This document shows, one piece after another, positions 1 through 12,246 of a DNA stretch of 64,000 nucleotides (position 1 is its first letter; every line of letters starts with the position of its first letter). The stretch comes from Glossina fuscipes (taxonomy: Eukaryota; Arthropoda; Insecta; Diptera; Glossinidae), in assembly GCF_014805625.2 (NCBI RefSeq), contig NW_023998417.1, forward strand, positions 3,136,194-3,200,193, given 5' to 3'. The notes beneath the pieces are model-generated. The model was not told the DNA's origin and did not search any database. It saw only the letters and a program-made list of their open reading frames with translations. The position numbers were made by a program, and so were the translations under genes.

Positions 1-1753
1 CTCCCTCTCTCTGCCGACATAGTTTTCTATATATGTATGTCCGCTCGATTACTTTCTATAAGTTCGCTCTTGTATAGTTTTGCGAAACTATAAAATCGCG
101 TATTCATAAGTTCACCAGTCTACAAGTGCAACCGTTTATAAGATCCCTATCGATACGTTCCGATGTTTATAGATTAGTGTCTCGGCATGTTTGCTCTCCC
201 GTACAATGGCGAATTTACTCCGTCTACGGATGCCTGTTCCCTAATCTCTAAATTCCTTTGTCCAAGTGGTTGTATTTCCCCTTTCTCGCATCTATTCTGT
301 GTAGAATTAAATATGTGCACGTAATTTAAGATTCCCTCTGCCTCTCAAAAGCTCAATTATTTTGAAATTGAAGAAATTTTGGTATCGAATTATTTAACTA
401 TCGGAGTACTATACTAACCACTCCGCGGACAGACCTACATTAAAAAAAAAAAAAGCGTCTGAATAATTAGATAACATTTGATGACATTTGTAGCGTTCTA
501 TTTAAATAAGTAAATAATAGGGAAGTAGAAAGTTTGTTGCCTTGGTTTTGCGGTACGAAAAACGAGGGATCGATGTGCTCTTGTTGCTTAAGCGTCGAAT
601 TTGAGATGAAGTAAAAAATACTTGCTTAACGTGCAGAATAAGTGAAGAATAATATATTTTTCTAATTTTTTCTAAATTTTTTCTTTTTTTTTTCTTTTAA
701 GTTCAATGCGTTTAAGCTTTTAGTCATGAATAAGAATTTTCTGTCATTTCTTATGGCCGGGGTTTTGGGCGGACGTCTTTGTAATTTGACAAATCAAATA
801 AATTTTTTAACATTAATTTACTTCCGATTTCTATGCTGTTACGGTATCTTTAGTTGTTTTTTTTTTTTTTATATTTGTTCTCTTATGTTCCTTTTTAACC
901 GTTACAAATTGATAGTATCTTGAGTTCATTACTGTGCACAAGTTTTAACGGAAAAGGGAGAGAAAGGGAAAATCGCAAAAGCAAGAGATATTCGTTTTAG
1001 CCGTTGTTGACCATGGATAACGTTTAAATTTTTAAAATTTAGAGCGGGAGGGGGCGAGGATGAAAAACAAAAAAAGAGAAAAACAACAACAAGCAGACGA
1101 GACATCGTAAAAAGTAGTGAAAGAAGAAGCAGAAGAAGAAGAAGAGGAATAGGAAAAGAAATTGATTAAATTCGAAATGCAATAACAGTTCCACTGCAAC
1201 CAGATGTAATTTTTTCCCGTATCAACAAATTGGCTCTATTCACAATAAGAATGATAGTGAAAAAAAAAAAACAAAAACAAAAAAAAAACACAAGATATTG
1301 ATACAATTGTTTTGCTACTTAAGTAGGTATTGGAAAAGATTAAGGCGGAATTCGTGTTTCGTTGAATTACTTCGATAACAGTCAAGTTCAACATAAAGCA
1401 TAGTTTAATCGATTCCTGTCTTAAGCTTATTTATCTTTAATTGATAATAACCAGCATAAGCATGTTGCGGCGAATTACTGATTCCCCTCACACAGCAATA
1501 AAATCTGTAAAAATCCTGATGTATTATTTTTCTTTAAAGTTCTTAGATAATCGCGATTAATGTCTTTATTAGATTCTCAGATGAAACCTGAGGCAAGCAG
1601 TTATTGTCCAGATATCTAACACTGTATGCAAGCATTTTGTCGGGCAAAGGAGGCCCATTTTCAAAATTTTGTGCGTCAAAATAATCAGGGCAGGAGATGT
1701 GCTTCCAGTCTCCCCTATTTTTGACAATTAATGTTGCACTATATGGATGAATC
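1..1753. other. AT-rich stretch without a recognisable gene
   Basis: No open frame here has protein-like composition. The short frame at 726-923 is hydrophobic and comes from T-rich DNA. Runs of A and T occur at about 440, 870 and 1260, and a purine-rich AAG/GAA tract lies at about 1125-1150. The first bases are CT-rich and could be the edge of another microsatellite outside the window. Confidence 0.6.
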
Positions 1754-1798
1754 CAGAGAGAGAGAGAGAGAAAGAGAGATAGATAGATAGATAGATAA

Positions 1799-1847
<49 letters not shown>

Positions 1848-1885
1848 TAGATAGGTAGATATATAGATAGAGAGAGAGAGAGAGA
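1754..1885. repeat. compound AG / GATA microsatellite
   Basis: Blocks of (AG)n alternate with (GATA)n and a few interruptions. The long minus-strand open frame across it (1543-1917, Ser-Leu repeats) is an artefact of translating this repeat. Confidence 0.95.
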
Positions 1886-3563
1886 CCCTGAGTAACACTA
1901 AAGCTGAAGCTTCTCACATTATCGTACTAATTAAAAGTATACTATTACGTATGTCGCATTTATTTCCAGGTGTTACAAAGCTTATGATAAAATCAGCATA
2001 CACACGCTCGTCGCCTTTGAGGCCTTTGAGTGCTATAATGCAAGTTGAGATTATCTTTAGGTATATAAAGCGAAATTTTCGCATTGAATGCACAGACTTT
2101 CCTTATATATAGTGTACGTTGATTGTTTTGTTGCATTGCCGTTAAAAATGACATTTTTAGGTAAGCTTAACGTACGGTTAATTTGTCTTATTTTAAACTT
2201 CATAAATTAAATTAAATTAAATTATAAAAAAAATCGTAAATTATTTGCAGTAAAATTTCTAGTTTCCTTTGGAATGTAAAAAGAACTTACGATGGCGATC
2301 CTGGTTGTAAAACTTCTAGAAAAGCTAATCGCGTCCATACAAAGTTTTTCGTTTTGCGTCGTCTTTGCCGTTGTGTCAACCACTATTTTTTTGCCGTTTC
2401 AATGCGTTATTCTCGTCGAAATGGATATCAATGAGATGTAAGAATTTGTATTTAAAATCAAGGATGTGTAATATATAAATATATATGTAATATATATATA
2501 TATATGCATATATATTTATATTTGTTTCATAAATATACCTTTAAATGTTTGAAACACTGTACATAATAATAAATGATTAGGGTGTATGTTTGCAAATAAT
2601 AAACAAAAACAAAAAAATATCCAACTTATATTTTTGTTAGAAAGGAATTTTGATTTCCCACAGAATGTTCAGATTTATTTTTTTTTCTTATGATAATAAG
2701 CAGAAGTTCGGCTTGCGTATGCTTTAGGAAGCAAGATGTTAAGATTTTTCAAAAACTCTTTAGATCCAGTGTTATCCTATTTTACACTCTGAATCAAATT
2801 GCTTAAGAAGATATATATATATATGTAAGTAGTAGTATATAAGCGGCTTGCGGTTACTCTACTTCAATCGCTCAAGACATTGGTATACGAAATCCTTTAC
2901 TTTTTCCCTATAAGAGTATTACTTATATCTGTTAAGCTATTGATATATAAGATGTATTTTATATTTAATCAAACAATATGCACATGATCTCCCATAAAAT
3001 AGATTCACTCTTTTAATTGCGAATGCTTAGGTGAGTCATAGTAGTCAACACTTGATTTCCTTAGAAGTTAGGTTTGAGTGGTTTTGTTTGATTTGTTTTT
3101 AATGAAATCAAGTGATTCTCAAATTGTTTCTCAAAAAGGTACTGTGCACGTTCCAAAAGGAAAAAATAGTCGATGCTCAGTCTATGTGTCCAGGGTTTCA
3201 ATCACGAAGTCCTGTACAAAAGGAAAGAAAATTAAATTTTTTCTCGCAAACAGAGGAAGAATGCACAATAACTTATACATCACTTATATAAGATTTTTAC
3301 CTATTATCGGATCACAATGTCTCTTTGAGTCACATTTGATTTTTGAAGTAATATTTTTTGATTATTTTATATTGCATTTCCCAGAAAAATATATAAAACA
3401 CAGTTCGTATGTAACATCATATATATATATATATATATAAATGAATTTGAGCTATAAACCAACAATAATAACCATAGCTTCATCATTCCTATGACTCTCA
3501 CAAGTGCCTGAAAACAAAACAATATTTTGTTACGGTCATGGAAAAATTTGTATATTTGTAAAA
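1886..3563. other. AT-rich intergenic stretch with short tandem repeats
   Basis: It holds an AAATT pentamer repeated four times (about 2204-2223), AT tracts at about 2464-2512, 2813-2824 and 3420-3439, and no convincing gene. The open frame at 3078-3440 runs into the last AT tract and has no domain I recognise. Confidence 0.6.
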
Positions 3564-3569
3564 TTTATT
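3564..3569 (-). promoter_or_regulatory. candidate polyadenylation signal AATAAA
   Basis: The plus strand reads TTTATT, so the minus strand reads AATAAA, about 120 bases past the stop codon of the secreted-protein gene at 3688-4122. The position suits a short 3' untranslated region. Such hexamers are common by chance in AT-rich DNA, so the assignment rests on position. Confidence 0.5.
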
Positions 3570-3687
3570 GTTCTTTAAGTTTAAAAGTTTTTAACAATCG
3601 TATCAATTGTGTGATGAATGCATTCGCTTGCAAAATTCTTAACACATCCTATAATAATTATTCATAAAACAGATGGAGCAGTTATTT

Positions 3688-4122
3688 CTATGGACCATAT
3701 GGCCCGTAGGGACCGTATTTACCATACGGCCCATAGGGTCCGTGTTGGCCGTATGGTCCGTATTTACCGTACGGTCCGTAATATCCTTGATAGTCGTATT
3801 GTCCTTGATATGGACCTTGTTGATAGTCAGGTTCGCTGGGAGGTTTTGCTTGATTTATTAAAGGTGTCCAATACCAATGCCTAAAATCAACACAAGATTT
3901 CACAGGATCTAAGTAACCTTGTCCGTTAGGGCAGCGCTCTACTACTGCTGGTTTGCCCATTTCTACGCATTTCCAATAAAGGGTTTTATTGGTAATGAAG
4001 CGATAATATTTAACTTGTAATTCTTCGTCAGTTTTGCATCCAGGTTGCCCGTTGTAAGGTGGATAACCTTTACTTACGGCAATAAGTAGCATTAAAAAGA
4101 TAATACAAACTTTTAATTTCAT
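3688..4122 (-). CDS. secreted four-cysteine peritrophin (CBM14)-like protein with Gly-Pro-Tyr tail
   Basis: A single-exon, 144-residue protein. Residues 1-19 (MKLKVCIIFLMLLIAVSKG) form a typical signal peptide, so it should be secreted. Residues 29-77 carry cysteines at 29, 52, 64 and 77. The spacing C-x11-C-x12-C with aromatic residues before the first of these (YYRF, YW) matches the C3-C4-C5 part of the chitin-binding peritrophin-A fold. The usual C2 and C6 are absent. After an HWYW segment and a Pro/Gln/Tyr linker, residues from about 108 are repeats of GPYG, KYGPYG and QHGPYG. Family knowledge suggests chitin or cuticle/peritrophic-matrix binding; that function is inferred. Gly uses all four codons and Pro three within the tail, which argues against recent microsatellite origin. 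The ATG is the first in frame and directly precedes the signal peptide. No intron is needed. A non-chitin cuticular or salivary role is possible. Confidence 0.9.
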   Translation of the reverse strand: MKLKVCIIFLMLLIAVSKGYPPYNGQPGCKTDEELQVKYYRFITNKTLYWKCVEMGKPAVVERCPNGQGYLDPVKSCVDFRHWYWTPLINQAKPPSEPDYQQGPYQGQYDYQGYYGPYGKYGPYGQHGPYGPYGKYGPYGPYGP

Positions 4123-4210
4123 TGCTTAGTTGCTTTAGTTGAGTACTGTTTGAGTTTTGAATGTCAACTGATCTTAAGTATGAACGAGAATTTGTGAAAA
4201 ATCATTATCA

Positions 4211-4218
4211 GTTTTATA
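4211..4218 (-). promoter_or_regulatory. candidate TATA box for the secreted-protein gene
   Basis: The minus strand reads TATAAAAC about 90 bases before the start codon. Initiator-like sites follow: TCATAC about 37 bases downstream and a better TCAGTT (plus-strand 4166-4171) about 50 bases downstream. The better initiator is rather far from the box, so the start site is uncertain. Confidence 0.45.
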
Positions 4219-4229
4219 GCCCTTCTTTA

Positions 4230-6551
4230 CCATTCACCATAGTCAGGTGTATTAAATTCGTTATAAGGGTTAGTAAAAGAAAAAAATCGAAAACTAAGAA
4301 AGCAATTGCCAGATGTACACAGAGTAATAGCTTATACTCCTTGCATTAAGATAAAGAATATCTTCTTATCGATATTGATTTTTTTATATATAGCATCTCG
4401 TCTATTATTTATCAATCTTCTAAAAGATTGAAGGGTATCGAGATTCAGATTTAACTTAAATTATATTTTTTTTCAATTGTACATCTAATAAGAGATAAGA
4501 GAAGATCGAAAATAAACGTATAAAATATTAAAACTAGTTTGCCTGGCAATCATATGCAAATATCTTTAATTTAATCTAAGGCAATTGATAGCAGTGTTTA
4601 CATCATGGAAAGAAACTGCAGTGTAATTTAAAAAGTTAAAGAAATTGTTTTGTAGAACTTTTTCGGAAACAATTTTTATTTTCAAAAAAAAAAAAAAAGA
4701 AGAAGAAGAACCTTTAGAAGAAATTAAAATAGTTTATCAGGAATCTTTATATTTAAGCTAATCTTTCATATAAAGTTTTCCCTTCTGTGCATTCATAGGC
4801 TCATCCAGCTATAGGTAAGCAGGATGGAATCATTTCTCTCTCTCAGAAATATGTCCTGATCTAAAATCGCTAGAGCTAAATGGAAGGTTATGTTTCTTTA
4901 ATAAGTAAACCTAGGTCATATATATGTAGGTATATAGTCTCTAGAATCTTGAATTTCTAAAGCCTAGTTAATGTCAAATTTCAATTATGAATCAAACCTT
5001 CGATGCGTTGCTGTAATTAAACGGTTTAACTCGTTATCTACAATCTCTGGAGTAATCGTTGCCAAATGGTAGGTTATGTTCTTTTAATTAGTGAACTTAG
5101 GTCATATATATCTAGGTGTATAGACGCTAGGTTAAATTTCTAAAGCCTAGTTAAGTTTAGACTTAAATTTAAAAGGTAACTATAACAATTGAAGATAGTA
5201 AATACGATAGAATATATAATTATTAGCAAATTTTAAGTTGTATATTCCAGTATATTCCATTCGGGACACTCAAGAGCCCCCAGGCTTAGAGAAAGAAAAA
5301 ATAAGTAATAATAATGCGGAATTTTCATGTAATACCACAGTTTGAAGTGCAAGGCATTCAACATTTACCTAGTTGCCTCTTACTTCCTGTTATTGTGATC
5401 TGCTTTTCATTTCATTCAGCAACGTAAAGCATTAAGGTTAAGTACTCTTGGAGACCATAAAATGAAAGCATTAATAAATTAAAATGCTATATAAGCAAAA
5501 ACTATGAGTTATTCAATCTCCCACCTCCCTCCCCCGTCCCTATACTTTAATCTGTATAGAAGAAAACAACAGCTTAAAACGCTCAACGATTCGTACATAT
5601 ATATATATATAGAAAAGGTATGATGTGTCCCAAGAGTTTGGCAACAAACTTACCTTATTTTGCTGTAAACTATAAATATATGTGTACACCTATAGTAATG
5701 AAAGAGAAAGAAAGTAGAAAGAGAAGAGAACAAAATTGTTATTATGCTTAGAAAGTTTCATTTATATTTTACACAAACATTAACACGACCAAATAGTAAA
5801 CAAAAATGTAGAAGAAGAAGAGCTGAATGAGAGGGATGAATTTGATTTTTGGAGCAACACTGCCAAGCCACAATGTAAGCTTCTAACAGAACTAATTAAT
5901 TCAGAGCATTTGCTACTAGGCACATTTTCTTGTGTTTTTTTGGCTTTTTTTCTGGCAAACAACAACAAATTGTTAAACATTGTTTATTCCTCAGTAAAAG
6001 CTATCATTATTATGATCATAATACGTATATGTGTAAACAAATATAAACGTAACAATAATAACAAGAAGACGAAGAAGGGCTATATACCCCCCAAAAAAAA
6101 AAAAAAAAAAAAAGAAGGAAAGTATTATAAATTTCGTACTTGGCAAACGTAGTCAAAAACTAGATAAACTTGACATAACAGATATCCTATGAAAACTGTA
6201 GTACATAGCAACATAGAAGAAGAACACAGAAGAATTGGTTATGTGTACGAAGTTTATTGCATTGTTGTGTAGTCTTGGAAGATCTTCTTGCTATTGTACT
6301 CAGCTGTAATACCCTTAATACTATTACTGCTGCTTTCTGCGTGAGCGTAGCCCCGGCGAACTAATGCACGTAACCTACGACTTCAGAATGCTTGTGGTGT
6401 CATTAATCAATTCAATAGGTACCTGCGCCTGTTTACAGAAGATGAGGTGGCATATATGTCCACTTTCAAGAGCAATTCGATAATTGAAGGCAAGCGGAAA
6501 GTCTACGCTCTATTTTGCTGTGATGTCACTTTTGCTGCAGTTTTTCCTGAT
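4230..6551. other. AT-rich intergenic stretch
   Basis: Besides the duplicated unit at 4878-5154, I see only A-runs (about 4686-4700 and 6092-6111), short AT tracts and purine-rich patches. The overlapping open frames at 5780-6152 on both strands are low-complexity Lys/Asn/Ser translations of A- or T-rich DNA. Confidence 0.6.
4878..5154 (+). repeat. diverged direct duplication of about 92 bases
   Basis: Units at 4878-4971 and 5064-5154 share AAATGG, AGGTTATGTT, TAGGTCATATATAT, a TAG-rich middle and an identical end, TTTCTAAAGCCTAGTTAA. They are offset by about 185 bases. Many substitutions and small indels show that the duplication is old. No coding capacity. Confidence 0.85.
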
Positions 6552-6600
6552 GCTACTACTATTACTACTACTACTGCTACTACTGCTACTAGCACTACTG

Positions 6601-6635
<35 letters not shown>

Positions 6636-6649
6636 GCTACTACTGCTAT
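6552..6649. repeat. ACT/GCT trinucleotide microsatellite
   Basis: Nearly pure (ACT)n with GCT and ATT variants. The Thr-rich open frame through it (6447-6707) is a repeat translation. A shorter ACT tract occurs at about 6926-6951. Confidence 0.95.
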
Positions 6650-8280
6650 TATAAACTCTACTGGTAATTGCCGAGGTGTTCTACTGTACAGCGGCCTACG
6701 ATCCTAAAGGCAAATCACTTTTGTAACGTATTATACTTTAGTTCGAGTTGGATGCTTTTTGGATCCTTATAAATTTTCATTTTCTCTTTCTCTCTCTATT
6801 CCCATTTGAAATTAGAACTATTCAGAATAGTTTGGTGTGCAGACTGTGTAGATATTGTTTTCAATGACAGATGTGTTAAAAATCGAACCTTCTAGAGTTA
6901 TAGGAATGAAAGATGTTCGACTAAGCACTACTACTATTACTACTAGTACTATTGGTATTAATTGCTTCACTATTATAGTTCTAATTATAATACTACCGCA
7001 TCTGGCAAAGATCTTCTCCCTCTCCTCCCATGGATGAAGCTTTAATATTTTATTTTTACCTGTTTTTTTAATGACCTAGGCATAGACCTTCCTTAAAAGG
7101 TAGATCACAAATAATATTTAAGGCATGCTTTTCAGTCTATCTTTTATTGCAATTGTTGTCTTTGTATGCATGTAAGAGCGTAATGTAATATGCAGTGTTT
7201 GTCAAAAACAGCGACTTAACATTAAAATTTATGCAAAAATTCGTCTATATACATACATCCATATAAACGAGAAGATGTTAAAAACGAATTTTCTGGTAAA
7301 TATGTCTGTTTACGTTGTCTGCGTTACACAAATCCATAAGCAATGTTAACGGTCGTTAATCAGCTTTGGTTGGCCATTTGTAGCCTGCTTTTTCTCCGCA
7401 GAGTACTTACACTTGAATTATGGCTAAAATGTGGCAGTAAACCAGTACGTACTACATACATTACTCTTAAAATGTAAGGTGACAAGATGAAATCATGAAA
7501 AGCCAAGACCGCAAACCTAAAGGTGTATGCACATGTACATGCACATTAAGCTGCTGTTGCTTATGCCTTTTGCCCTCTTATTATAATGTATACGTATCAG
7601 CCTGCGCTCCTTATGCCTTATGCATTAAAGTGTGATTGTCCGTTCGTTTCCTTGCCATTGCTATTATTTGTTGTAATTCCTGCGTTGAAATTTTACTTAA
7701 ATATTAGCCAAATTGCTTGGCATGCTAAAGAAAAGAATGTTTTTTTCTTTTCGTATAAATGAATATATGGAGCACATTATTACTTGTCAGATAATGGAGA
7801 TTATGTGGGTGTGGTGTAGTATCTGAGGCATTGTTCTCGTATTATAGCTGTTGGTTGGTTAAACATAAAAAAAAATTTTTGCTTTTAACTCATAAATTTT
7901 CGTCTCTCTTTAAGTTTACATAAAGTCTTTTGTATTGAAGACCGCAGAAGAAGGAGAAGAGTTAAGCTGGATTTTATTAAATCATTATTTTTTTTTTAAG
8001 AAGAAAATTCTAAAATATGATACAATAGGATTAAATGTGCAGTTGATGAAGGATTTCTACAGAAATCTATATTGATCAACAGTTACAGTTGAAAGTTACA
8101 AAGATCTGATTTATGAAGATTCTCAAGGTTCTCTCTTCAAAGTTGCTTCCCTTTATCCAACTTTTCCTCAATATGGATTAAAGAAATATTTTTTTTTCAT
8201 CATTGCATTGGAACCTACACCTATGAATTCTTTTATAATTTCTTTCAAAAATTGAGATGAATTTTTAAGAAAGCCGTACT
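6650..8280. other. intergenic stretch, no gene seen
   Basis: Apart from the short second ACT tract and A- or T-runs near 7740, 7870 and 7990, it has no repeat or coding signal I can support. Confidence 0.55.
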
Positions 8281-8770
8281 AAGTCGTGGCTCTGATAGCA
8301 TACACCCTTGCCTTCGGATTAACCGTACAATCCCGGACTACCCTTCTTCGAGATCTATTAGCATTAGGGTGTTACAAACGACATGGCGGGTGGTACCATG
8401 CTTTCGACTATTACTAAATCAACGTATTTTACGTAATCAGTTACCAGCTGGTTTGGTTAGTATTGCCTTCATAGCAATAGTTTACGAGAAAAGTGTACGT
8501 CTTCCTGTAATCCTAAGCCATCTTTCAGAAAACTTGTTATAGTTATATATAGGCCAAGCATTAACCTCTTCTTCGCCGGTCAAGACCGTTTCCAGGAAAC
8601 ACTACGAGGAGGTGAGAGTTTCGGCACATCTATGCTCCCCCAAGAACATAGTTTATCACCCCAACAGTATGAGCTCAAACAAGGTCTAATTTTATCAAGT
8701 TGGCTTAAGAATTATCTCAGCTGGGGTAGCGCTGGTCCGCATTACACGGTCGGAACTTTTTAACTCATAT
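8281..8770. other. GC-richer unclassified block
   Basis: About 490 bases visibly richer in G and C than either flank, with few A/T runs. All frames I checked are interrupted and I recognise no domain. The change in composition suggests an old inserted element such as an LTR or retroelement fragment. This is inference; no terminal repeats were found. Confidence 0.35.
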
Positions 8771-9435
8771 TTGTTCATGACTGTTCTACTATAGTTCTCC
8801 GGATTCTTGGTTCTCCAACTCCTATGTGAAATGTAAAACAATAAAATTTTACGTCCAATGCAAGTACCATTGTTTGATTAGCGTTAAAGTGAACTTTGCC
8901 TATCTGCCGTTTGAGAACATTTTTTTGCTAATTGCATGTTTATCGCTCAATCAAACTTACTAAATGCCTTGGTAATGAGAGTCACGTCGCGCATCAAATT
9001 TCCCTATGTTTCCAATATCGCCATAGAGTGATTGTCTAGCAAATTTTTCCAAAAGTTTCATTTAATTAAAACCACTGTAGGCATACAGATTTTCTGAAGC
9101 TTATGGTTGCTGTTATATCACAATTTGTGTAGGATATAAAAACTAAGCTAAGCATACGTTTTCAAAGAATATTAAGATCCTAGAGGTGGTAAATAAAGAT
9201 AAACGTATTTTGCAATGTGAACGCATACGTAAAATAAATATTCAATGCAGTCAACCAAGGCTTTAACGCAGTCAAACGTAATGCCGTTCTTGTGTCAATA
9301 TTGCATACATATATAAATATGTATATGTATACATATGTGTGAATGAGCCTAAAGGTTTATACTACATCTACATAAAGGCAAATATCTGCCCAATATGGTT
9401 GGTTTATCGACTCTCCATCAAATGTTATGAAAATT

Positions 9436-9471
<36 letters not shown>

Positions 9472-11424
9472 TATATATAAGCTTCTCAACCCGCAACAGC
9501 CTTACGGAAAATTTTTCATATCATAAAAACAATTTTATGATATTTGCATGTAAATTAAAAAAGAAAAAAGAAAAAAAGGACGGCTCAACATTACAGTTGT
9601 GTCCGCAAACCGTGGGAATGTCATACTGGTGTAGTGATAAGTTATTTAAGTTAACTTATTGAAGTTTCACTCTCAGAAACGCTTAACATTTAACAAAATG
9701 TAGAACATTTCGTTCCGACCATAATACATATTTCTTTTTGTTTTCCATTCATTTTTCTAGTTAAAATATTCTATGAAAAGTTTGGTTTGTGTGTTGGTTA
9801 ATGACACAATTTCAAATACTATAGTTTACTGATTTAATATTCAGTTGAAAATCTGCATGATTCTCATTTTTCTTCTCTGTAAATTTTTAGACGACTGTAG
9901 TCATTCTTTATTAGCCGCACTGACTGACTAAGTTTTCTACATCAATCTAAAATTTTGAATCGCTTAGTGATTCCGTATGGAAAGAAGGCTTTGTATTGTT
10001 GACAACAAATAAATTAATCAGTTTATTATTATACCAAGCGCGATACAATGAACATCTCCTGACGGAAGAAGAAGAGTGAATTTGTCCAAAAAGTCCAGCG
10101 TACAATAAATAATTTTTAACACAATCCAAGCCAAGCTTCCCAAGTCAGGATGAAAGTTACTAAAGCAGTTGTATGTAGCTGGCGTTATGCATGAGAAGTA
10201 ACACAAACCTTGCTGCATAGTTGAAAATTGAAACTTTAAAAACGTCTTTCTTCAAACCTTGTTAACCTCTTTAAGGTTCTCTAGTGATAATTGATACCAA
10301 ACCTTTTCGCCCCAAGTAACTCAGATCATTGACATGAAATCGTTTGGTATAGAAAGGCAGATCTGAAAGCATGATGCGAGGCAGTCGAGCAGCTCTTGCA
10401 TAACAAGTAAAAATTTTGGTATTAGTTAAAAAAAATGCCTTTAAAACTTTTGAAGGCAGTAAAGAAGGTCCATGATCACCATCCTAACAGCTAACAGATA
10501 GTTGCTGTGTCGACTAAGTCTTCTAAGTTACCTGGCCTACGTTATTGACCTTAATGAGAGTGCCTTCTTAAAACTGTTATCGCCGCTCGTAGCCCGAAGT
10601 TTGGAAGTCTCTTTTCCAACTATGTTTGACTTGATCTTTGTGCAATGCATTCTAAGCATTTTATTTAATTTTTTGAGTTCGTAGTTTTCGTAGCGATCGC
10701 TTGAAATTTGTTTTGTAATATATAAAATCCTCCCCTATATCAGTGAGCGTTGACAAGTGATAGTTTTACTTAATGATTATTTCTTAAACTTCAATATAAT
10801 TTATAAGGTAAGCTTATCGTGGGCGTTTAGCTATTGTCTCAGACAATCGAAACTTATTTGACGATTCTTTAAAACCTTTTTTCGACAAAATGAAGCTTGT
10901 GCGTGGTATGCGGTTTGTAAGGTATTTAATTTTATTGCATAATAAATGATTGTAGTTTAAGGGCCTGGCGGTCAAAGAGTCGTTCTGTGCTACAATCTTA
11001 CATTTACACTTTACATTAAACTTTCGTGTAAAACTTATTTATTTATTTATTCTTTTCGGTATGAATGTAGCAGTGTACATGAAAGTGAAATGAAAATTTA
11101 AATTACTTTTCACATTTTTCATATTTTATGCATAAATTTACCTAAAGACTGTTTACAGTCTATGGGTTTTTTATTCTTTTTGTTGCACTGACTTTTCCTC
11201 ATATAATTGGCAGCACTGTCAAGAGTTCGAACTTTTTTTCCGAGTTTACAGAGACGACTACAGCCTTTAACATACAGTTGAAATATTTCGATAGCTTCAA
11301 AGTTGTCGGGTCAAATTAGCTTACTTTTCATGCCCGCCACCGAACCATGGAAGCATATTTATTTTGTCTAAACGTTTGCCATACCCAATTGAAAATTTGG
11401 GAGAGCTCACAAAGTCCGATGATG
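8771..11424. other. intergenic stretch with one AT microsatellite
   Basis: An (AT)n tract lies at 9438-9480. Short overlapping frames near 9947-10218 and 10502-10684 have no recognisable domain, and several of their starts are not ATG. I see no gene. Confidence 0.55.
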
Positions 11425-12175
11425 AGCGTTAAATTCTGAATCGACATGACTATGGCCATCTGCCTGCAATTCGTATGTCCGTCTGCGTAAAAATTGTGGT
11501 AAACATTTTGTGCATGAACTTTTTTAAGATTAGTGTTGGAAATGGTCCACAACAGTTAAAGTACCGCGTTGTGAATACGCCTGCCTTTTAAAGCAAAAGA
11601 TGCGGCAGGCTTTGCTCAGTGCCCGCAAATTGCACAAGTATCCACTTATGTTTTCTAGGCGTTCTTATACTATGTCTACATCGGAAAACAATCGGTCGCA
11701 CCGATCCAATGTTATAGTGTATCGAAATTTCAGTCCTTTGCCGAAGCACTTCTAACATCTAGAAGTAAGAGATGTTATAAGTTTGTGTACTTAGAATCTA
11801 TGTGGGCATGTCTTTCGATCTATCTATTCTCCTGCATAGTACTTATTCATCTACATGCGCCCTAGTCGCAAAAACTACAAGATCAGGTTTAAATTTGTCG
11901 GAAGTTCCCCCAATCCGGTTGGTATTGAAATTGAAATACAGCGCCACGTACTTTGTCTACTGGGGTTTTTTATTTTTTATCCACAGGCTACAGATAGATA
12001 TACGATAAAAATTTTCGCTTATATTGTATAGAAATCAAAAACATCAACCACGCCCACCCGAAATCATAGAGTAGCTGCTGCTTTAGCTGCTCATTGTTAT
12101 TTTAGTCCTTCCAAGCGGCAGGTGATGGGTGCATAAAAGATTCAGTTACTGTCGAATATAATTTTCTTACTTGTT
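11425..12175 (-). mobile_element. mini-me-like interspersed element, subfamily B (decayed)
   Basis: Read on the minus strand, it begins TAACAAGTAAGAAAATTATATTCG and continues to GAATCTTTTATGCACCC, the same end seen at 28617 and 16158. Toward 11430-11490 there is a decayed GTCY core (GAATCGACAT, GGCCATCTGCC, TGTCCGTC on the plus strand). Boundaries are approximate. Non-coding, so any movement would need another element's enzymes. Confidence 0.55.
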
Positions 12176-12199
12176 ACGTTTTGCTTTAGCCAGAAGCAT

Positions 12200-12246
12200 C
12201 GAAACCATTATAACACCAGCACCATTGCAGATGGTGTGTTATGGCG
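12200..12246. other. imperfect inverted repeat
   Basis: CCATTATAACACC and GGTGTGTTATGG face each other across about 15 bases and can form a stem of about 11 pairs with one bulge. It lies just outside the mini-me-like copy that ends at 12175. No known function. Confidence 0.4.

Noticed and set aside
1543..1917. Long Ser/Leu-repeat open frame on the minus strand
   Set aside because: It is a translation of the AG/GATA microsatellite; no domain or start context.
3618..3884. Plus-strand frames opposite the secreted-protein gene
   Set aside because: They are shadows of the minus-strand gene and owe their openness to its repeats.
6447..6707. Thr-rich 86-residue frame
   Set aside because: Produced by the ACT repeat; the flanking residues show no domain.
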